A DNA stretch of 64,000 bases from Lacinutrix sp. MedPE-SW. Lineage in GTDB: Bacteria > Bacteroidota > Bacteroidia > Flavobacteriales > Flavobacteriaceae. Positions 27,282 through 37,865 of the stretch are shown here, one piece after another. Where the stretch lies: NCBI RefSeq assembly GCF_001874145.1, contig NZ_MPCX01000001.1, forward strand, positions 186,001 through 250,000, read 5' to 3'. The position numbers were made by a program, and so were the translations under genes. Each line of letters starts with the position of its first letter. Within the stretch, counting starts at the first letter, position 1. The notes beneath the pieces were generated by a model. It was not told the origin of the DNA. It ran no database searches and saw only the letters and a program-made list of their open reading frames with translations.

Positions 27282-30257
27282 TTATAATTTCACTTCTTTA
27301 GGTTTTTCGTAATTAAACAGGTAATCAACATCCATTTCTTGCACTTTTCCTAATTTTTCAAGTGCTTTAAAATTAATATCCTTTTTGTTTCCTATTACCA
27401 TAACATTGTAATTTTCGCCTTTTATATTTTTATTAAAGAACTCACGTAGGTCTTCCATAGTCATATCTTTTATAGCGTTATACATAGCTTCACGATTGTC
27501 TTCGTTTATACCTAATTTTTGCAATCTCTCATAACTCCAGAAGATATTTGATTTGGTAATACGTTGTGCTGCTAATTTTTTTAATGTAGATTCTTTTGCC
27601 GCATTAAACTGCTCTTCAGATTCTGGCATATCACTCATTAAACTCATCATTGCATCTACTGCTTCTGGCATTTTATTAGCCTGAGTACCAATGTAAGCCA
27701 TTACATAATTTGCATCGTCTTTTTTACGTGCTGTTGCATAATTTGACCATGCAGAATAAGCTAATGATTTAGACTCTCTAATTTCTTGAAAAACTATAGA
27801 TGATAATCCGCCACCAAAATACGTATTAAACAACGTAGAAGCCGCCATGTTTTCTGGTTTAAATGGTTCTCCTTTTGCTAAAAACATCATTTCACTTTGC
27901 ACCATATCATAATCTACAAAGTACACATTTCCTCCAGTTTCTTTTTCTAAATAAGCCATTGCTTCTGGATACTCGTTTAAATCTCCTGAAACTTTATGGT
28001 AGTCGTTTAATGCTTTTACTGCTGCATCTACATCTTTACCATAATAGAAAACACGTTGTTTAAAGTCTTTTAGTCCTTTAGTTAAGTCTACTAATTCCTG
28101 AGGATTAATTTCTTGCATTTCGCTAATAGGAATAATATTACGTAATCTAGAATTTTCTCCATATTTAGCATAATTTAATAAGCCTGAACGTAAAATTCTA
28201 CCTTTACTTGTTTTGTTGTTTGATCTTTGTTTTGCTATAGACTCTACATATTTATTATAGGCTTCTTTATTTGGTACAGCGTTTTCCCATAAATGCTCTA
28301 GCAACTCTAAACCTTTAGGTAAGTTTTCTTTTAAACCACTAAGCCCTACATAACTTTGTTCTCCTTGAGCATTTACAAAATAATCGATACCTAATTTGTA
28401 AAATTCTTTCTTTAGTTCTTCAGCTGAATATTTATCTGTTCCTAAATAATCTAAATAACCTACTGCTAGTCCTAACTTTTTATCATTATCGCTTCCCATA
28501 TCAAAAATGATATTCATATCGAATAAATCGTTAGTTTCGTTTTCTATGTAAGACACTTCTAATCCGCTATCTGTTTTGGTTTTTTTAATAGCTGAGCTAT
28601 AGTCTACATATTTAGGTGTTATAGGCTGTGATTGTTTTGCGTTGAAATCTTTAATGTATTGCGAAGATTTATCTCTATTTAAATTAACTGGTGTTATTCC
28701 AGGATTAGAAACTTTTACAATATTGCTATCTTCTCCTTTTCTCTTGTAGGTTACAACATAATTATCTTTATAAAAGTTGTTTGCAAAATCTACTAATTCT
28801 TGTTTTGATACTGCTTTTAACTCGTCTAAAAACTTAACTTTATCTTCCCATTTTTCATGGTGAATAAAAGCATTAAAATAAGCAGTAGCTAAAGCTGTAC
28901 TGTTTTCGTACTCTCTTAACTGAGATTTTTTCAAATCGTTTACAACAGCTTCAATCATCCAATCTTCAAATTCTCCTTTTTTAAGTTTTTCAATTTGCTC
29001 AAGAATTAAGCTTTTTACTTCGTCTAGAGACTGTCCTTCTTTTGGTGAACCACTAAAACTATGGTAACCATAATCGTTTAAAAATGTTGTGTTACAACCT
29101 GCGTATTGTACTAATTGCTCTTGATTTAAATTTAAATCTATTAGACCAGCATTACCGTTTGCTAAAACCATGTCACATAGTGTTACCATTTTTTCATCAT
29201 TAGTGTTTACTCCATTAGATCTAAATGCAATAGATATACTTTCTGATGTTGGCCCAAATACTTCGTTTGTTACTACACTAGTAATTGGCTCTTCTTTTGG
29301 TAGTGTTGGGTGAGTAACTTCTTTTCTTTTTAAGTTACCAAATGTGTTGTTTACTTTTTTTATGGTTTCGTCAAAATCTAAATCTCCTACTAAAACCATA
29401 GCCATATTATTAGGCACATAATATTTATCGAAATAATTATTTATATCTACTAAAGATGGGTTTTTTAAATGCTCTGCAGTACCTATAGTTTTTTGTTGTC
29501 CGTATGGATGATTTGGGAATAAACCTTCTAACATTGCTGCATAACGTTTTCTACCATCGTTATCTTGGCCACGGTTAAACTCTTCGAATACAGCTTCTAA
29601 TTCTGTATGAAATAAACGCAATACTAGTTGACTAAAGCGTTCTTCTTCAAGCTCTAACCATTTACCTAATTCGTTAGCCGGAATTTTATTTTTATAAACA
29701 GTTTCTTCGAACCAAGTGTGCGCATTTGTACCTGTCGCTCCTAATGAACTTGTCATTTTATCATATTCGTTTGCTACTGAATAGTTTGAAGCTTCTAAAG
29801 ACACTTTATCTATTTCACGGTATAGTTCTAATTTTTTATCAGGATCTGTTTCTGCTCTATGTTGCTCATAAAGCTCTGATATTTTATCTAAATACTCTTT
29901 TTCCTTTTCCCAATCTATAGTTCCTATTTCGTCTGTTCCTTTAAACACCATATGCTCTAAATAGTGCGCTAAACCTGTAGACTCTTTAGGGTCGTAATTA
30001 GATCCTGCTCTTACCGCGATGTAAGTTTGAATTTTTGGCTCATCGGTATTTTTACTTAAATACACTTTTAAACCATTATCTAAAGTATAAAGACGTAAGC
30101 CTGTAGGATCGTTAGCTACAGTTTCGTAATTAAACCCATTAGCATCGGTTTGCGCTTCGGTTTTGTAAGCAAGATCTTTGCTTGATGCATTGTCTTTTTT
30201 ACAACTATAGACAAAAGCTACAAGCATAAAAATTACAACTAATTTTAAATGTTTCAT
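27282..30257 (-). CDS. M16 family zinc peptidase, lipoprotein, large form
   Basis: 991 residues. The signal peptide MKHLKLVVIFMLVAFVYS is followed by Cys19. The inverted zinc motif HYLEH is at 98-102, with a long helical insertion after it (around 125-160) before a downstream FEEFNRGQDNDGRKRY. Two M16 repeats are present. Like the M16 protein at 3641-6472 it should act in the periplasm, anchored by lipid. The two are only distantly related. Confidence 0.88.
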   Translation of the reverse strand: MKHLKLVVIFMLVAFVYSCKKDNASSKDLAYKTEAQTDANGFNYETVANDPTGLRLYTLDNGLKVYLSKNTDEPKIQTYIAVRAGSNYDPKESTGLAHYLEHMVFKGTDEIGTIDWEKEKEYLDKISELYEQHRAETDPDKKLELYREIDKVSLEASNYSVANEYDKMTSSLGATGTNAHTWFEETVYKNKIPANELGKWLELEEERFSQLVLRLFHTELEAVFEEFNRGQDNDGRKRYAAMLEGLFPNHPYGQQKTIGTAEHLKNPSLVDINNYFDKYYVPNNMAMVLVGDLDFDETIKKVNNTFGNLKRKEVTHPTLPKEEPITSVVTNEVFGPTSESISIAFRSNGVNTNDEKMVTLCDMVLANGNAGLIDLNLNQEQLVQYAGCNTTFLNDYGYHSFSGSPKEGQSLDEVKSLILEQIEKLKKGEFEDWMIEAVVNDLKKSQLREYENSTALATAYFNAFIHHEKWEDKVKFLDELKAVSKQELVDFANNFYKDNYVVTYKRKGEDSNIVKVSNPGITPVNLNRDKSSQYIKDFNAKQSQPITPKYVDYSSAIKKTKTDSGLEVSYIENETNDLFDMNIIFDMGSDNDKKLGLAVGYLDYLGTDKYSAEELKKEFYKLGIDYFVNAQGEQSYVGLSGLKENLPKGLELLEHLWENAVPNKEAYNKYVESIAKQRSNNKTSKGRILRSGLLNYAKYGENSRLRNIIPISEMQEINPQELVDLTKGLKDFKQRVFYYGKDVDAAVKALNDYHKVSGDLNEYPEAMAYLEKETGGNVYFVDYDMVQSEMMFLAKGEPFKPENMAASTLFNTYFGGGLSSIVFQEIRESKSLAYSAWSNYATARKKDDANYVMAYIGTQANKMPEAVDAMMSLMSDMPESEEQFNAAKESTLKKLAAQRITKSNIFWSYERLQKLGINEDNREAMYNAIKDMTMEDLREFFNKNIKGENYNVMVIGNKKDINFKALEKLGKVQEMDVDYLFNYEKPKEVKL

Positions 30258-30324
30258 TTTGGTTGGTGTTTGGTTACTAAATATTTTTTTTCTTTAAACT
30301 AATCCTTTTATTTAGAATATGTTT

Positions 30325-30363
30325 AAAAAAAAAGTTCGTTAGCTAAATTAAAGCCAACGAACT
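30325..30363 (-). terminator. intrinsic terminator of sucD
   Basis: Minus strand AGTTCGTTGGCT...AGCTAACGAACT followed by nine Ts; a 12-bp stem with one wobble. A second hairpin (ACAGACTTT/AAAGTCTGT, 30393-30417) lies between it and the sucD stop. Confidence 0.85.
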
Positions 30364-30429
30364 AATAACGTTTCTAGTTTATATTTATTTTAACAGACTT
30401 TAACATTAAAAGTCTGTAATAAGCAGCTG

Positions 30430-31302
30430 TTATCCTAAAACTTCAGCAACCTTTTTTCCAATTTCTGCTGGAGAATCTACAACGTGAATTCCGCAGTCTC
30501 TCATAATTGCTTTTTTAGCTTGAGCAGTATCATCACTACCACCAACAATTGCTCCTGCATGTCCCATTGTACGACCTGCTGGTGCAGTTTCTCCTGCTAT
30601 AAAACCTATAATTGGTTTTTTACTTCCTGAGTTTTTGTACCAGTTTGCAGCATCTGCTTCTAACTGACCTCCAATTTCTCCGATCATTACTACACATTCT
30701 GTAGCATCATCATTTATTAATAACTCAACAGCTTCTTTAGTAGTTGTTCCAATAATTGGATCTCCACCAATACCAATAGCAGTTGTAATACCTAAACCTT
30801 GTTTTACAACTTGGTCTGCAGCTTCATAAGTTAAAGTTCCAGATTTAGAAACAATACCTACTTTTCCTTGCTTAAATACAAAACCTGGCATGATACCAAC
30901 TTTAGCTTCACCTGGAGTAATAACTCCTGGACAGTTAGGTCCAACTAATCTACAGTCCTTATCTTTAATATAATCTGAAGCTTTAATCATATCTGCTACA
31001 GGAATACCTTCAGTAATACAAATAATTACTTTGATTCCAGCATCGGCAGCTTCCATAATTGCATCAGCAGCAAAAGCTGGTGGTACAAAAATAATTGTTG
31101 TATCTGCTCCTACTTTTTCCACAGCTTCTGTTACTGTATTAAAAACAGGTTTGTCTAAATGTGTTTGTCCTCCTTTTCCTGGAGTAACACCACCTACGAC
31201 ATTTGTACCGTACTCAATCATTTGTCCAGCGTGAAAAGTACCTTCACTACCTGTAAATCCTTGAACTATTATTTTTGAATCTTTGTTTACTAAAACGCTC
31301 AT
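30430..31302 (-). CDS. sucD: succinate-CoA ligase (ADP/GDP-forming) alpha subunit
   Basis: 290 residues. CoA-binding Rossmann domain with [19 protein letters not shown] at 15-33, [12 protein letters not shown] at 121-132, and the phosphorylated His248 in [11 protein letters not shown]. It interconverts succinyl-CoA and succinate in the TCA cycle. The beta subunit gene sucC is not in the window, as is common in Bacteroidota. A clean -7 box lies at 31328-31335. Confidence 0.97.
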   Translation of the reverse strand: MSVLVNKDSKIIVQGFTGSEGTFHAGQMIEYGTNVVGGVTPGKGGQTHLDKPVFNTVTEAVEKVGADTTIIFVPPAFAADAIMEAADAGIKVIICITEGIPVADMIKASDYIKDKDCRLVGPNCPGVITPGEAKVGIMPGFVFKQGKVGIVSKSGTLTYEAADQVVKQGLGITTAIGIGGDPIIGTTTKEAVELLINDDATECVVMIGEIGGQLEADAANWYKNSGSKKPIIGFIAGETAPAGRTMGHAGAIVGGSDDTAQAKKAIMRDCGIHVVDSPAEIGKKVAEVLG

Positions 31303-31327
31303 TTGAATATTTTTTTTAATATTGCTA

Positions 31328-31335
31328 CAAAAGTA
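31328..31335 (-). promoter_or_regulatory. sucD promoter -7 box
   Basis: TACTTTTG on the minus strand matches TAnnTTTG; predicted transcript start is about 18 bases before the sucD ATG. Confidence 0.55.
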
Positions 31336-31365
31336 AGTTTTTGATAGCGAATTTTTAAATGTATT

Positions 31366-31770
31366 TTAAATTTTTATTTCAGAAAATGATGTCATGTTAT
31401 CTGTACTATCGTCTAATAGCTGACTAATCTCATATCCCTTATATATTTTACCATCTTTTACTTCCCAAATAGAAATAAAATGTGCCAATGGTTCTTCTTG
31501 CTCTGGGTTCTCTATAGTTGTAACATAAACAGTATGTCTTGCTGTTACAGTGTTTTCATCTTGTAATAAATGACTTAACTTATAATTAAAAGAGGTGAAA
31601 GCTTCTCTAACTTCTTGTAGTTTATGGTTTATTCCGTTTTTATCTAAAGAGGTAAAACCTTGACTACTATTCCAATGTAAAACACAGTCTTCGTGAAACA
31701 TATCTATTACAGAATCGTCTTTTGCCAAGTCTGTATCGTAAAACTTTTTTATTATTTCTTTTGCTGACAT
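31366..31770 (-). CDS. nuclear transport factor 2 / SnoaL-like protein
   Basis: 134 residues, the size of one NTF2-like cone domain, with IIKKFYDTD at the N-terminal helix and HFISIWEVKDGKIYKGYEIS in the final strands. These domains hold small ligands or act as isomerases, and the substrate cannot be inferred. It follows the second lpxD-like gene after 4 bases, at the end of the lipid A cluster. Confidence 0.75.
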   Translation of the reverse strand: MSAKEIIKKFYDTDLAKDDSVIDMFHEDCVLHWNSSQGFTSLDKNGINHKLQEVREAFTSFNYKLSHLLQDENTVTARHTVYVTTIENPEQEEPLAHFISIWEVKDGKIYKGYEISQLLDDSTDNMTSFSEIKI

Positions 31771-31774
31771 AGCT

Positions 31775-32707
31775 CTATTTATTAATTTTTTTAAGAATTT
31801 CAGGAATTTTTTTAATGTATGCCATTTCTTTAAATTTTTCTCTTGCTTCTACTGCAGGAGACCCAAAATAAGCTGTATCTGGCTCTGTGGTATGCCCTAA
31901 TCCAGATTGTGCATATAAAACTGTTCCTTTTGAAATTGTGATTCCGCTTTTAACACCTACTTGACCCCAAATAGTAACTTGATCTTCTACTACAACACAA
32001 CCAGCAATTCCTGTTTGCGATGCAATAAGGCATTTTTTTCCAATTATTGTATCGTGACCAATTTGAATTTGGTTATCTAGTTTTGATCCTTCTCCAATAG
32101 TTGTATCGCCAGTAACACCTTTATCTATAGTACAAAGTGCTCCAATATCTACATTATTTTCTATTACAACTCTACCTCCAGACAGTAATTGATCGAAACC
32201 TTCTGGTCTATTTTTATAATAAAACGCACTGGCTCCTAAAATGGTACCAGAGTGAATAGTCACGTTATTTCCTATTACAGCATCATCATAAATTGTAACA
32301 TTAGCATGAATTATACAATTATCTCCAATTGTAACATTATTACCAATAAAACAATTAGGCTGAATTACAGTATTTTCTCCAATTTTTGCTGAAGCCGCAA
32401 TGCTTACATTTGAAGATTGAAATGGCTTAAAGTGTAATGTTAACTTATTAAAATCTCTAAATGGGTCATCACTTATTAATAAGGCTTTACCTTCTGGGCA
32501 CTCTACTTCTTTATTAATTAAAATAATAGTAGCTGCAGACTGTAACGCTTTATCGTAATATTTAGGGTGGTCTACAAAAACAATATCTCCTGGTTCTACC
32601 ACATGAATCTCATTCATGCCTAGAACTTGAAAATTATCTGCACCAATAAATTTACAATCTATTAAATGTGCTATTTCTTTTAGAGTATGCGGTTTAGAAA
32701 ACTTCAT
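31775..32707 (-). CDS. second LpxD-like left-handed beta-helix acyltransferase
   Basis: 310 residues. An N-terminal LpxD-like domain (1-~98) is followed by hexapeptide repeats (IGENTVI, IGNNVTI, IGDNCII and so on) and a short C-terminal helix. His218 in IQIGHDT matches the catalytic His of LpxD. It differs from the upstream lpxD (35545-36573) in lacking the segment [14 protein letters not shown]. It may acylate a different UDP-sugar or position, or be a UDP-GlcNAc acyltransferase-like paralogue. Confidence 0.8.
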   Translation of the reverse strand: MKFSKPHTLKEIAHLIDCKFIGADNFQVLGMNEIHVVEPGDIVFVDHPKYYDKALQSAATIILINKEVECPEGKALLISDDPFRDFNKLTLHFKPFQSSNVSIAASAKIGENTVIQPNCFIGNNVTIGDNCIIHANVTIYDDAVIGNNVTIHSGTILGASAFYYKNRPEGFDQLLSGGRVVIENNVDIGALCTIDKGVTGDTTIGEGSKLDNQIQIGHDTIIGKKCLIASQTGIAGCVVVEDQVTIWGQVGVKSGITISKGTVLYAQSGLGHTTEPDTAYFGSPAVEAREKFKEMAYIKKIPEILKKINK

Positions 32708-32768
32708 AACAATTAAAATTTAGTATTTAGTTTCCTAGAATTACAAACTAAAGACGGTTTTGTGGAAA

Positions 32769-33335
32769 TTATTCTTTAACGCGCTCTTTGTAAGTTCCTT
32801 TTTCAGTTTCAACTTTAATTTTATCTCCTTCATTTATAAATAAAGGTACATTTACCTCTGCTCCTGTTTCTACTGTTGCTGGTTTTGTAGCATTTGTTGC
32901 TGTATTACCTTTAACTCCAGGCTCTGTAGCTGTTACTTCTAATATAACACTTGCAGGCATTTCTACAGAAAGCGGCATATTGTCTTCAGTATTAATAATT
33001 ACTGTAACAATTTCTCCTTCTTTCATTAATTGAGGCGTATCTAAAGCAGATTCTAATAATCTAATTTGTGTATAATCTGCTTCATTCATAAAATGATAAA
33101 ATTCTCCATCATTATATAAATACTGAAACTTATGTGTTTCTACACGAACATCATCAATTTTATGTCCTGCTGAAAACGTATTATCTAACACTTTACCATT
33201 TGTTACGCTTTTCATTTTTGTACGTACAAATGCAGGTCCTTTTCCTGGTTTTACATGAAGAAACTCAACTATTTTATAAATATCGTTGTTGTATTTTATA
33301 CATAAACCGTTTCTTATATCTGAAGTATTTGCCAT
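32769..33335 (-). CDS. efp: translation elongation factor P
   Basis: 188 residues in three beta-barrel domains. The modification loop KPGKGPAF at 29-36 exposes Lys32, which is the residue post-translationally modified in Lys-type EF-Ps. EF-P relieves ribosome stalling on polyproline. It lies 19 bases after lpxA, within the lpx cluster, an arrangement common in Bacteroidota. Confidence 0.96.
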   Translation of the reverse strand: MANTSDIRNGLCIKYNNDIYKIVEFLHVKPGKGPAFVRTKMKSVTNGKVLDNTFSAGHKIDDVRVETHKFQYLYNDGEFYHFMNEADYTQIRLLESALDTPQLMKEGEIVTVIINTEDNMPLSVEMPASVILEVTATEPGVKGNTATNATKPATVETGAEVNVPLFINEGDKIKVETEKGTYKERVKE

Positions 33336-33354
33336 AATATTTTATTTCTATTTT

Positions 33355-34140
33355 TTAATTTGATTTAAAATAACCTTTCATTATTCCACGATGAGAATTC
33401 TTAATAAACTGAAGAATTTCATCACGTTCTGTGGTTGCTTCCATCTCTGCTTCTATAATATTTGAAGCTTGTGTGTTATTATAATTTTTTTGATATAATA
33501 TTCTAAATATATCCTGAATCTCTCTAATTTTTTCTGTTGAATAACCTCTTCGTCTTAAACCAACAGAGTTTATACCAACGTAAGATAGAGGTTCTCTTCC
33601 TGCTTTTACAAATGGTGGCACATCTTTTCTTACAAGTGATCCACCTGTTACAAAGGCGTGATTTCCTACAGAACAAAATTGATGCACTGCTGTCATTCCT
33701 GCTAATATAACATAATCACCTATAGTTATATGTCCTGCTAGTGTACTATTATTTGAAAAGATACAATTATTCCCTACAATACAATCGTGAGCAATATGAC
33801 AATAAGCCATAATTAAACAATTATCGCCTACAACAGTTTTCATTCTATCTGTTGTACCACGATTTATTGTAACACATTCTCTAATTGTTACATTGTCTCC
33901 AATAATGGTTAAAGTATCTTCATCATTATATTTTAAATCTTGAGGTACTGCTGAAATTACAGCACCAGGAAATATGTTACAATTTTTTCCAATACGTGCA
34001 CCTTCCATAATAGTTACATTACTACCTATCCAAGTTCCTTCTCCAATAGTAACATTATTATTAATTGTTGTAAAGGGCTCAATTACTACATTTTTAGCAA
34101 TTTTTGCGCCCGGATGAACGTAAGCTAACGGTTGGTTCAT
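33355..34140 (-). CDS. lpxA: UDP-N-acetylglucosamine O-acyltransferase
   Basis: 261 residues. Left-handed beta-helix hexapeptide repeats over the first ~190 residues, with the catalytic His118 in AYCHIAHD, and a C-terminal helical domain with GLRRRGYS. It catalyses the first step of lipid A synthesis. Starts 11 bases after lpxC/fabZ. Confidence 0.96.
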   Translation of the reverse strand: MNQPLAYVHPGAKIAKNVVIEPFTTINNNVTIGEGTWIGSNVTIMEGARIGKNCNIFPGAVISAVPQDLKYNDEDTLTIIGDNVTIRECVTINRGTTDRMKTVVGDNCLIMAYCHIAHDCIVGNNCIFSNNSTLAGHITIGDYVILAGMTAVHQFCSVGNHAFVTGGSLVRKDVPPFVKAGREPLSYVGINSVGLRRRGYSTEKIREIQDIFRILYQKNYNNTQASNIIEAEMEATTERDEILQFIKNSHRGIMKGYFKSN

Positions 34141-34151
34141 TTTTTGTGTTT

Positions 34152-35558
34152 TTATTTAACTTTAGAAATTTGTGCCATTAATTCTGCTTCGGCACATAGT
34201 TTACCATTTGCATAGGCATAACCTTGCATGTGACAAATACCTCGTCTAATAGGAGTAATTAACTCACACTTAAAAATTAAGGTATCGCCTGGCACTACTT
34301 TTTGTTTGAACTTTACTTTATCTATTTTCATAAAGAAAGTAAGGTAGTTTTCTGGATCTGGAACTGTACTTAAAACTAAAATACCACCTGTTTGTGCCAT
34401 TGCTTCTACAATTAAAACACCTGGCATAACTGGTGCTCCAGGAAAGTGACCTTTAAAGAACTCTTCGTTCATGGTCACATTTTTCATTCCTATTACCTTT
34501 TGGTCTGTAAGTTCAAATATTTTATCTATTAGTAAAAATGGCTGCCTATGTGGTAGCATATCCATGATTTGACCAACATCCATTAATGGTTTTTGGTTTA
34601 AATCTATTTCTGGAACATTATTACGTCTTTCGTTTTTAATTATTTTAGACATTTTTTTTGCAAACTGTGTATTTACAAAATGACCTGGTTTATTAGCAAT
34701 TACTTTTCCTCTAATTCGAGTTCCTATTAATGCTAAATCCCCTATAACGTCTAAAAGTTTATGTCTAGCTGCTTCGTTTGGGTGATGTAATGTTAGGTTA
34801 TCTAAAATCCCATTTTGTTTTACAGCAATATTATCTTTTTTAAAGGCTACTTTAAGTTTTTCCATTGTTTCTTGAGACAATTCTTTATCTACATAAACAA
34901 TAGCATTGTTTAAATCACCACCTTTTATTAAACCATGTTCTAAAAGCGCCTCTAACTCATGTAAAAAACTAAATGTTCTTGAGTCTGATATATCTCTTTT
35001 AAAATCTTTTATATTATTTAAAGTTGCATTTTGTGTACCTAAAACTTTAGTCCCAAAATCTACCATTGTAGTTACTTGGTATTCTTTAGCTGGCATAACA
35101 AGAATTTCACTTCCTGTCTCTTCGTCTGTATAAGAAATAACGTCTTTTACAACATATTCTTCTCTTTGTGCATCTAATTCTACAATACCTGCATTTTCTA
35201 TAGCTTCAACAAAAAACTTAGAAGAACCATCCATTATTGGTGGTTCAGATTGGTCTAACTCTATAATTGCATTATCTACATCTAAGCCTACAAATGCTGC
35301 TAATACATGTTCACAAGTTTGAATGGTTACTCCATTCTTTTCTAAACAAGTGCCACGTTGTGTGTTTGTAACATAGTTTGCATCTGCTTCTATAACCGGA
35401 TTCCCTTCTAAATCTATACGTTTAAAAGCAAAACCTGTATTTGCAGCTGCAGGCTTAAAAGTTAATGTTACTTCTTGACCTGTATGTAAACCAACACCAG
35501 ATAACGATACTTCATTTTGTATCGTTTTTTGTTTTACTTCCGAATTAATTATTGCCAT
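34152..35558 (-). CDS. lpxC-fabZ: bifunctional UDP-3-O-acyl-GlcNAc deacetylase / (3R)-hydroxyacyl-ACP dehydratase
   Basis: 468 residues, a fusion typical of Bacteroidota. LpxC occupies ~1-310: [18 protein letters not shown] with zinc His84, and [20 protein letters not shown] with further zinc ligands. FabZ occupies ~320-468: [12 protein letters not shown] and [20 protein letters not shown] with the catalytic His. The first 14 bases overlap the end of lpxD, indicating translational coupling. Confidence 0.97.
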   Translation of the reverse strand: MAIINSEVKQKTIQNEVSLSGVGLHTGQEVTLTFKPAAANTGFAFKRIDLEGNPVIEADANYVTNTQRGTCLEKNGVTIQTCEHVLAAFVGLDVDNAIIELDQSEPPIMDGSSKFFVEAIENAGIVELDAQREEYVVKDVISYTDEETGSEILVMPAKEYQVTTMVDFGTKVLGTQNATLNNIKDFKRDISDSRTFSFLHELEALLEHGLIKGGDLNNAIVYVDKELSQETMEKLKVAFKKDNIAVKQNGILDNLTLHHPNEAARHKLLDVIGDLALIGTRIRGKVIANKPGHFVNTQFAKKMSKIIKNERRNNVPEIDLNQKPLMDVGQIMDMLPHRQPFLLIDKIFELTDQKVIGMKNVTMNEEFFKGHFPGAPVMPGVLIVEAMAQTGGILVLSTVPDPENYLTFFMKIDKVKFKQKVVPGDTLIFKCELITPIRRGICHMQGYAYANGKLCAEAELMAQISKVK

Positions 35559-36573
35559 TTCCTTTTTTTTCTAATTCGTTTATAGTTTTTACCAGTTTTG
35601 GTAAGTTTTTAAAATATACATATGACTTGTTATAATCACCATAAGATAGCGCTGGCGAACCTTGAAGCACTTCGTTATCTTTTACATTTCTTCCTATACC
35701 AGATTGTGCTTGAATTTTCACTCCATTACCTATTGTAATGTGCCCAACAATACCTACTTGACCTCCAATAATACAGTTTTGACCAATTTTTGTTGAACCC
35801 GCAACTCCTGTTTGAGCAGCAATTACAGTGTTTTCTCCAATTTCAACATTATGTGCAATTTGTATTTGGTTGTCTAATTTTACACCACGTTTAATTACTG
35901 TAGAGCCTAAAGTAGCTCTATCTATTGTAGTTGCAGCACCAATATCTACAAAATCTTCTAATATTACGTTTCCTATTTGTGGTACTTTATGATATTCTCC
36001 TTTTTCGTTTGGCGCAAAGCCAAAACCATCTGCTCCTATTATAGCGCCAGAGTTTATAACACAATTATTACCTACTATACATTCTGAATAAATTTTAGCT
36101 CCAGAAAAGACTATAGTATTGTCTCCAATTGTTACATTATCTCCTATATAACTACTCGGGAAAACTTTTACATTATCGCCAATAGTTACATTATCTCCTA
36201 TATAGGTAAAGGCTCCAACATATACATCGTTACCTAAAGAAGCTGTTTCTGAAATTGAAGACGGTTGCTCTATTCCAAATTTATTAAGCTTTACCTGGTT
36301 GTAATACTCTAATAATTTAGAAAATGACTTATAAGCGTCCTCAACTTTTATTAATGTTGGTTGTACTTCTTGTTCTGGCTCGAAATCCTTATTAACTATA
36401 GCTATAGATGCTTTAGTTGAATATATATATTGTGTATATTTTGGGTTTGCCAAAAATGTTAAAGCGCCTTCTACGCCTTCTTCTATTTTAGAAAGTTTAG
36501 AGACTTCAACTTGTGAATCTCCTACAATATCACCTTCTAAAATACCTGCTATTTGTTCTGCTGTAAACTTCAT
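35545..36573 (-). CDS. lpxD: UDP-3-O-(3-hydroxyacyl)glucosamine N-acyltransferase
   Basis: 342 residues from the ATG at 36573. The in-frame TTG at 36582 adds three residues but lies in the promoter -7 box, so it is rejected. An N-terminal uridine-binding domain (1-~100) precedes the hexapeptide beta-helix, with the catalytic His in [10 protein letters not shown] (about residue 241), and a C-terminal helix. It performs the third lipid A step and heads the lpx-efp cluster. Confidence 0.96.
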   Translation of the reverse strand: MKFTAEQIAGILEGDIVGDSQVEVSKLSKIEEGVEGALTFLANPKYTQYIYSTKASIAIVNKDFEPEQEVQPTLIKVEDAYKSFSKLLEYYNQVKLNKFGIEQPSSISETASLGNDVYVGAFTYIGDNVTIGDNVKVFPSSYIGDNVTIGDNTIVFSGAKIYSECIVGNNCVINSGAIIGADGFGFAPNEKGEYHKVPQIGNVILEDFVDIGAATTIDRATLGSTVIKRGVKLDNQIQIAHNVEIGENTVIAAQTGVAGSTKIGQNCIIGGQVGIVGHITIGNGVKIQAQSGIGRNVKDNEVLQGSPALSYGDYNKSYVYFKNLPKLVKTINELEKKGNGNN

Positions 36574-36579
36574 CTTTCG

Positions 36580-36587
36580 CAAAAATA
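36580..36587 (-). promoter_or_regulatory. lpxD promoter -7 box, implying a leaderless transcript
   Basis: TATTTTTG on the minus strand matches TAnnTTTG and ends only 6 bases before the lpxD ATG. Transcription starting about 7 bases after the box would begin at or next to the start codon. Confidence 0.5.
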
Positions 36588-36597
36588 GAAAAAATAA

Positions 36598-37827
36598 TCA
36601 CAATTTTTCCTTTGGATAACATATATAATATTTGGTTACAGGTTTAGATAAAGCTTTTAAGTTAAGTTGATCTGATGCTTTTACTAAGTCTTCTATGTTT
36701 CCGTTTTTATGTAAAATTTTAATTCCTTGTTTTTTTTGTGTGTAAGCTTGATTAGATATTTCACCCGTAAACACAAAGTAATCAGCTTCTTGATTAGAAA
36801 TTGAATGTTTTGATATTAATTTAGATTTAAACTCTTCTAATTTATTTGCTTTAATTGGTTTCTTTTTAATTTTAACCTTTAACAAATCTCTATTAATAAT
36901 CATTCCACATAAATTTTTCAAAATAAAATCGTCGTGGTCTTGCCATTCTTTCATTGCTGAAACAATATCAAAGTCGTCAAGTTTAGAAAATGTATTTAAA
37001 GTCTCTTTATTAAAATCATTTAAATTTATTTCATTTTTCAAAAAAAACTGAAGAGGTTTACTTGCATTTAAAACAACTCCTTTTTTTGTTAGTTCTTTAG
37101 CACGTTTAAGCACACGTATTAACAACTGCTCTGCAACCAAACTTGTTTTATGCAAATATACTTGCCAGTACATTAAACGTCGAGCAACTAAAAATTTCTC
37201 GACAGAATAAATGCCTTTCATCTCTATTACAAGTTCATCATTTTTAACATTTAACATGGTAATTAAACGTTCACTATTAATATTACCCTCAGCTACACCA
37301 GTATAAAAACTGTCGCGTTTTAAATAGTCTGCACGATCCATATCAATTTGACTTGAAATTAATTGACACATAAATTTACGATGATACTCACCTTTAAAAA
37401 TTTTAATAGCCAACGTTAAATCGTTGTTAAATTCTTTATTTAAAACTTCCATAAAAAGCATAGAAATATGCTCGTGAGACACACCATTTACAATGCTGTG
37501 CTCCATAGCATGAGAAAATGGACCATGCCCAATATCATGTAATAATATAGCAACTAATAATGCATTTTTTTCTTCCTCGCTAATTTCAACGCCCTTAAAT
37601 CTAAGCACTTGTACAGCTTTTTGCATTAAGTGCATACAACCTATAGCATGATGAAAACGGGTATGATGCGCACCTGGATAAACCAAATAACTCATTCCCA
37701 TTTGCGTTATGCGACGTAAACGTTGAAAATATTTATGTTCTATTAAATCGAATATTAAAGAATTTGGGATAGTAATAAATCCGTAAATTGGGTCGTTTAA
37801 TATTTTAAGTTTGTTACTTGTTTGCAA
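36598..37827 (-). CDS. HD-domain phosphohydrolase (dNTPase-like), TTG start
   Basis: 409 residues. INDP-like start (LKILNDPIYGFITIP), then QRLRRITQMG and the metal-binding HD site: RFHHAIG at 58-63 and LLHDIGHGPFSH with His97-Asp98. This family includes the dGTPase/SAMHD1-like enzymes YdhJ and relatives. There is no ATG near the expected start, so the TTG at 37827 is used. Divergent from porX, with only 38 bases between them. Confidence 0.87.
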   Translation of the reverse strand: MQTSNKLKILNDPIYGFITIPNSLIFDLIEHKYFQRLRRITQMGMSYLVYPGAHHTRFHHAIGCMHLMQKAVQVLRFKGVEISEEEKNALLVAILLHDIGHGPFSHAMEHSIVNGVSHEHISMLFMEVLNKEFNNDLTLAIKIFKGEYHRKFMCQLISSQIDMDRADYLKRDSFYTGVAEGNINSERLITMLNVKNDELVIEMKGIYSVEKFLVARRLMYWQVYLHKTSLVAEQLLIRVLKRAKELTKKGVVLNASKPLQFFLKNEINLNDFNKETLNTFSKLDDFDIVSAMKEWQDHDDFILKNLCGMIINRDLLKVKIKKKPIKANKLEEFKSKLISKHSISNQEADYFVFTGEISNQAYTQKKQGIKILHKNGNIEDLVKASDQLNLKALSKPVTKYYICYPKEKL

Positions 37828-37865
37828 ACTGATACTTTTTTCTAAAAATTATACAACAAATATAC

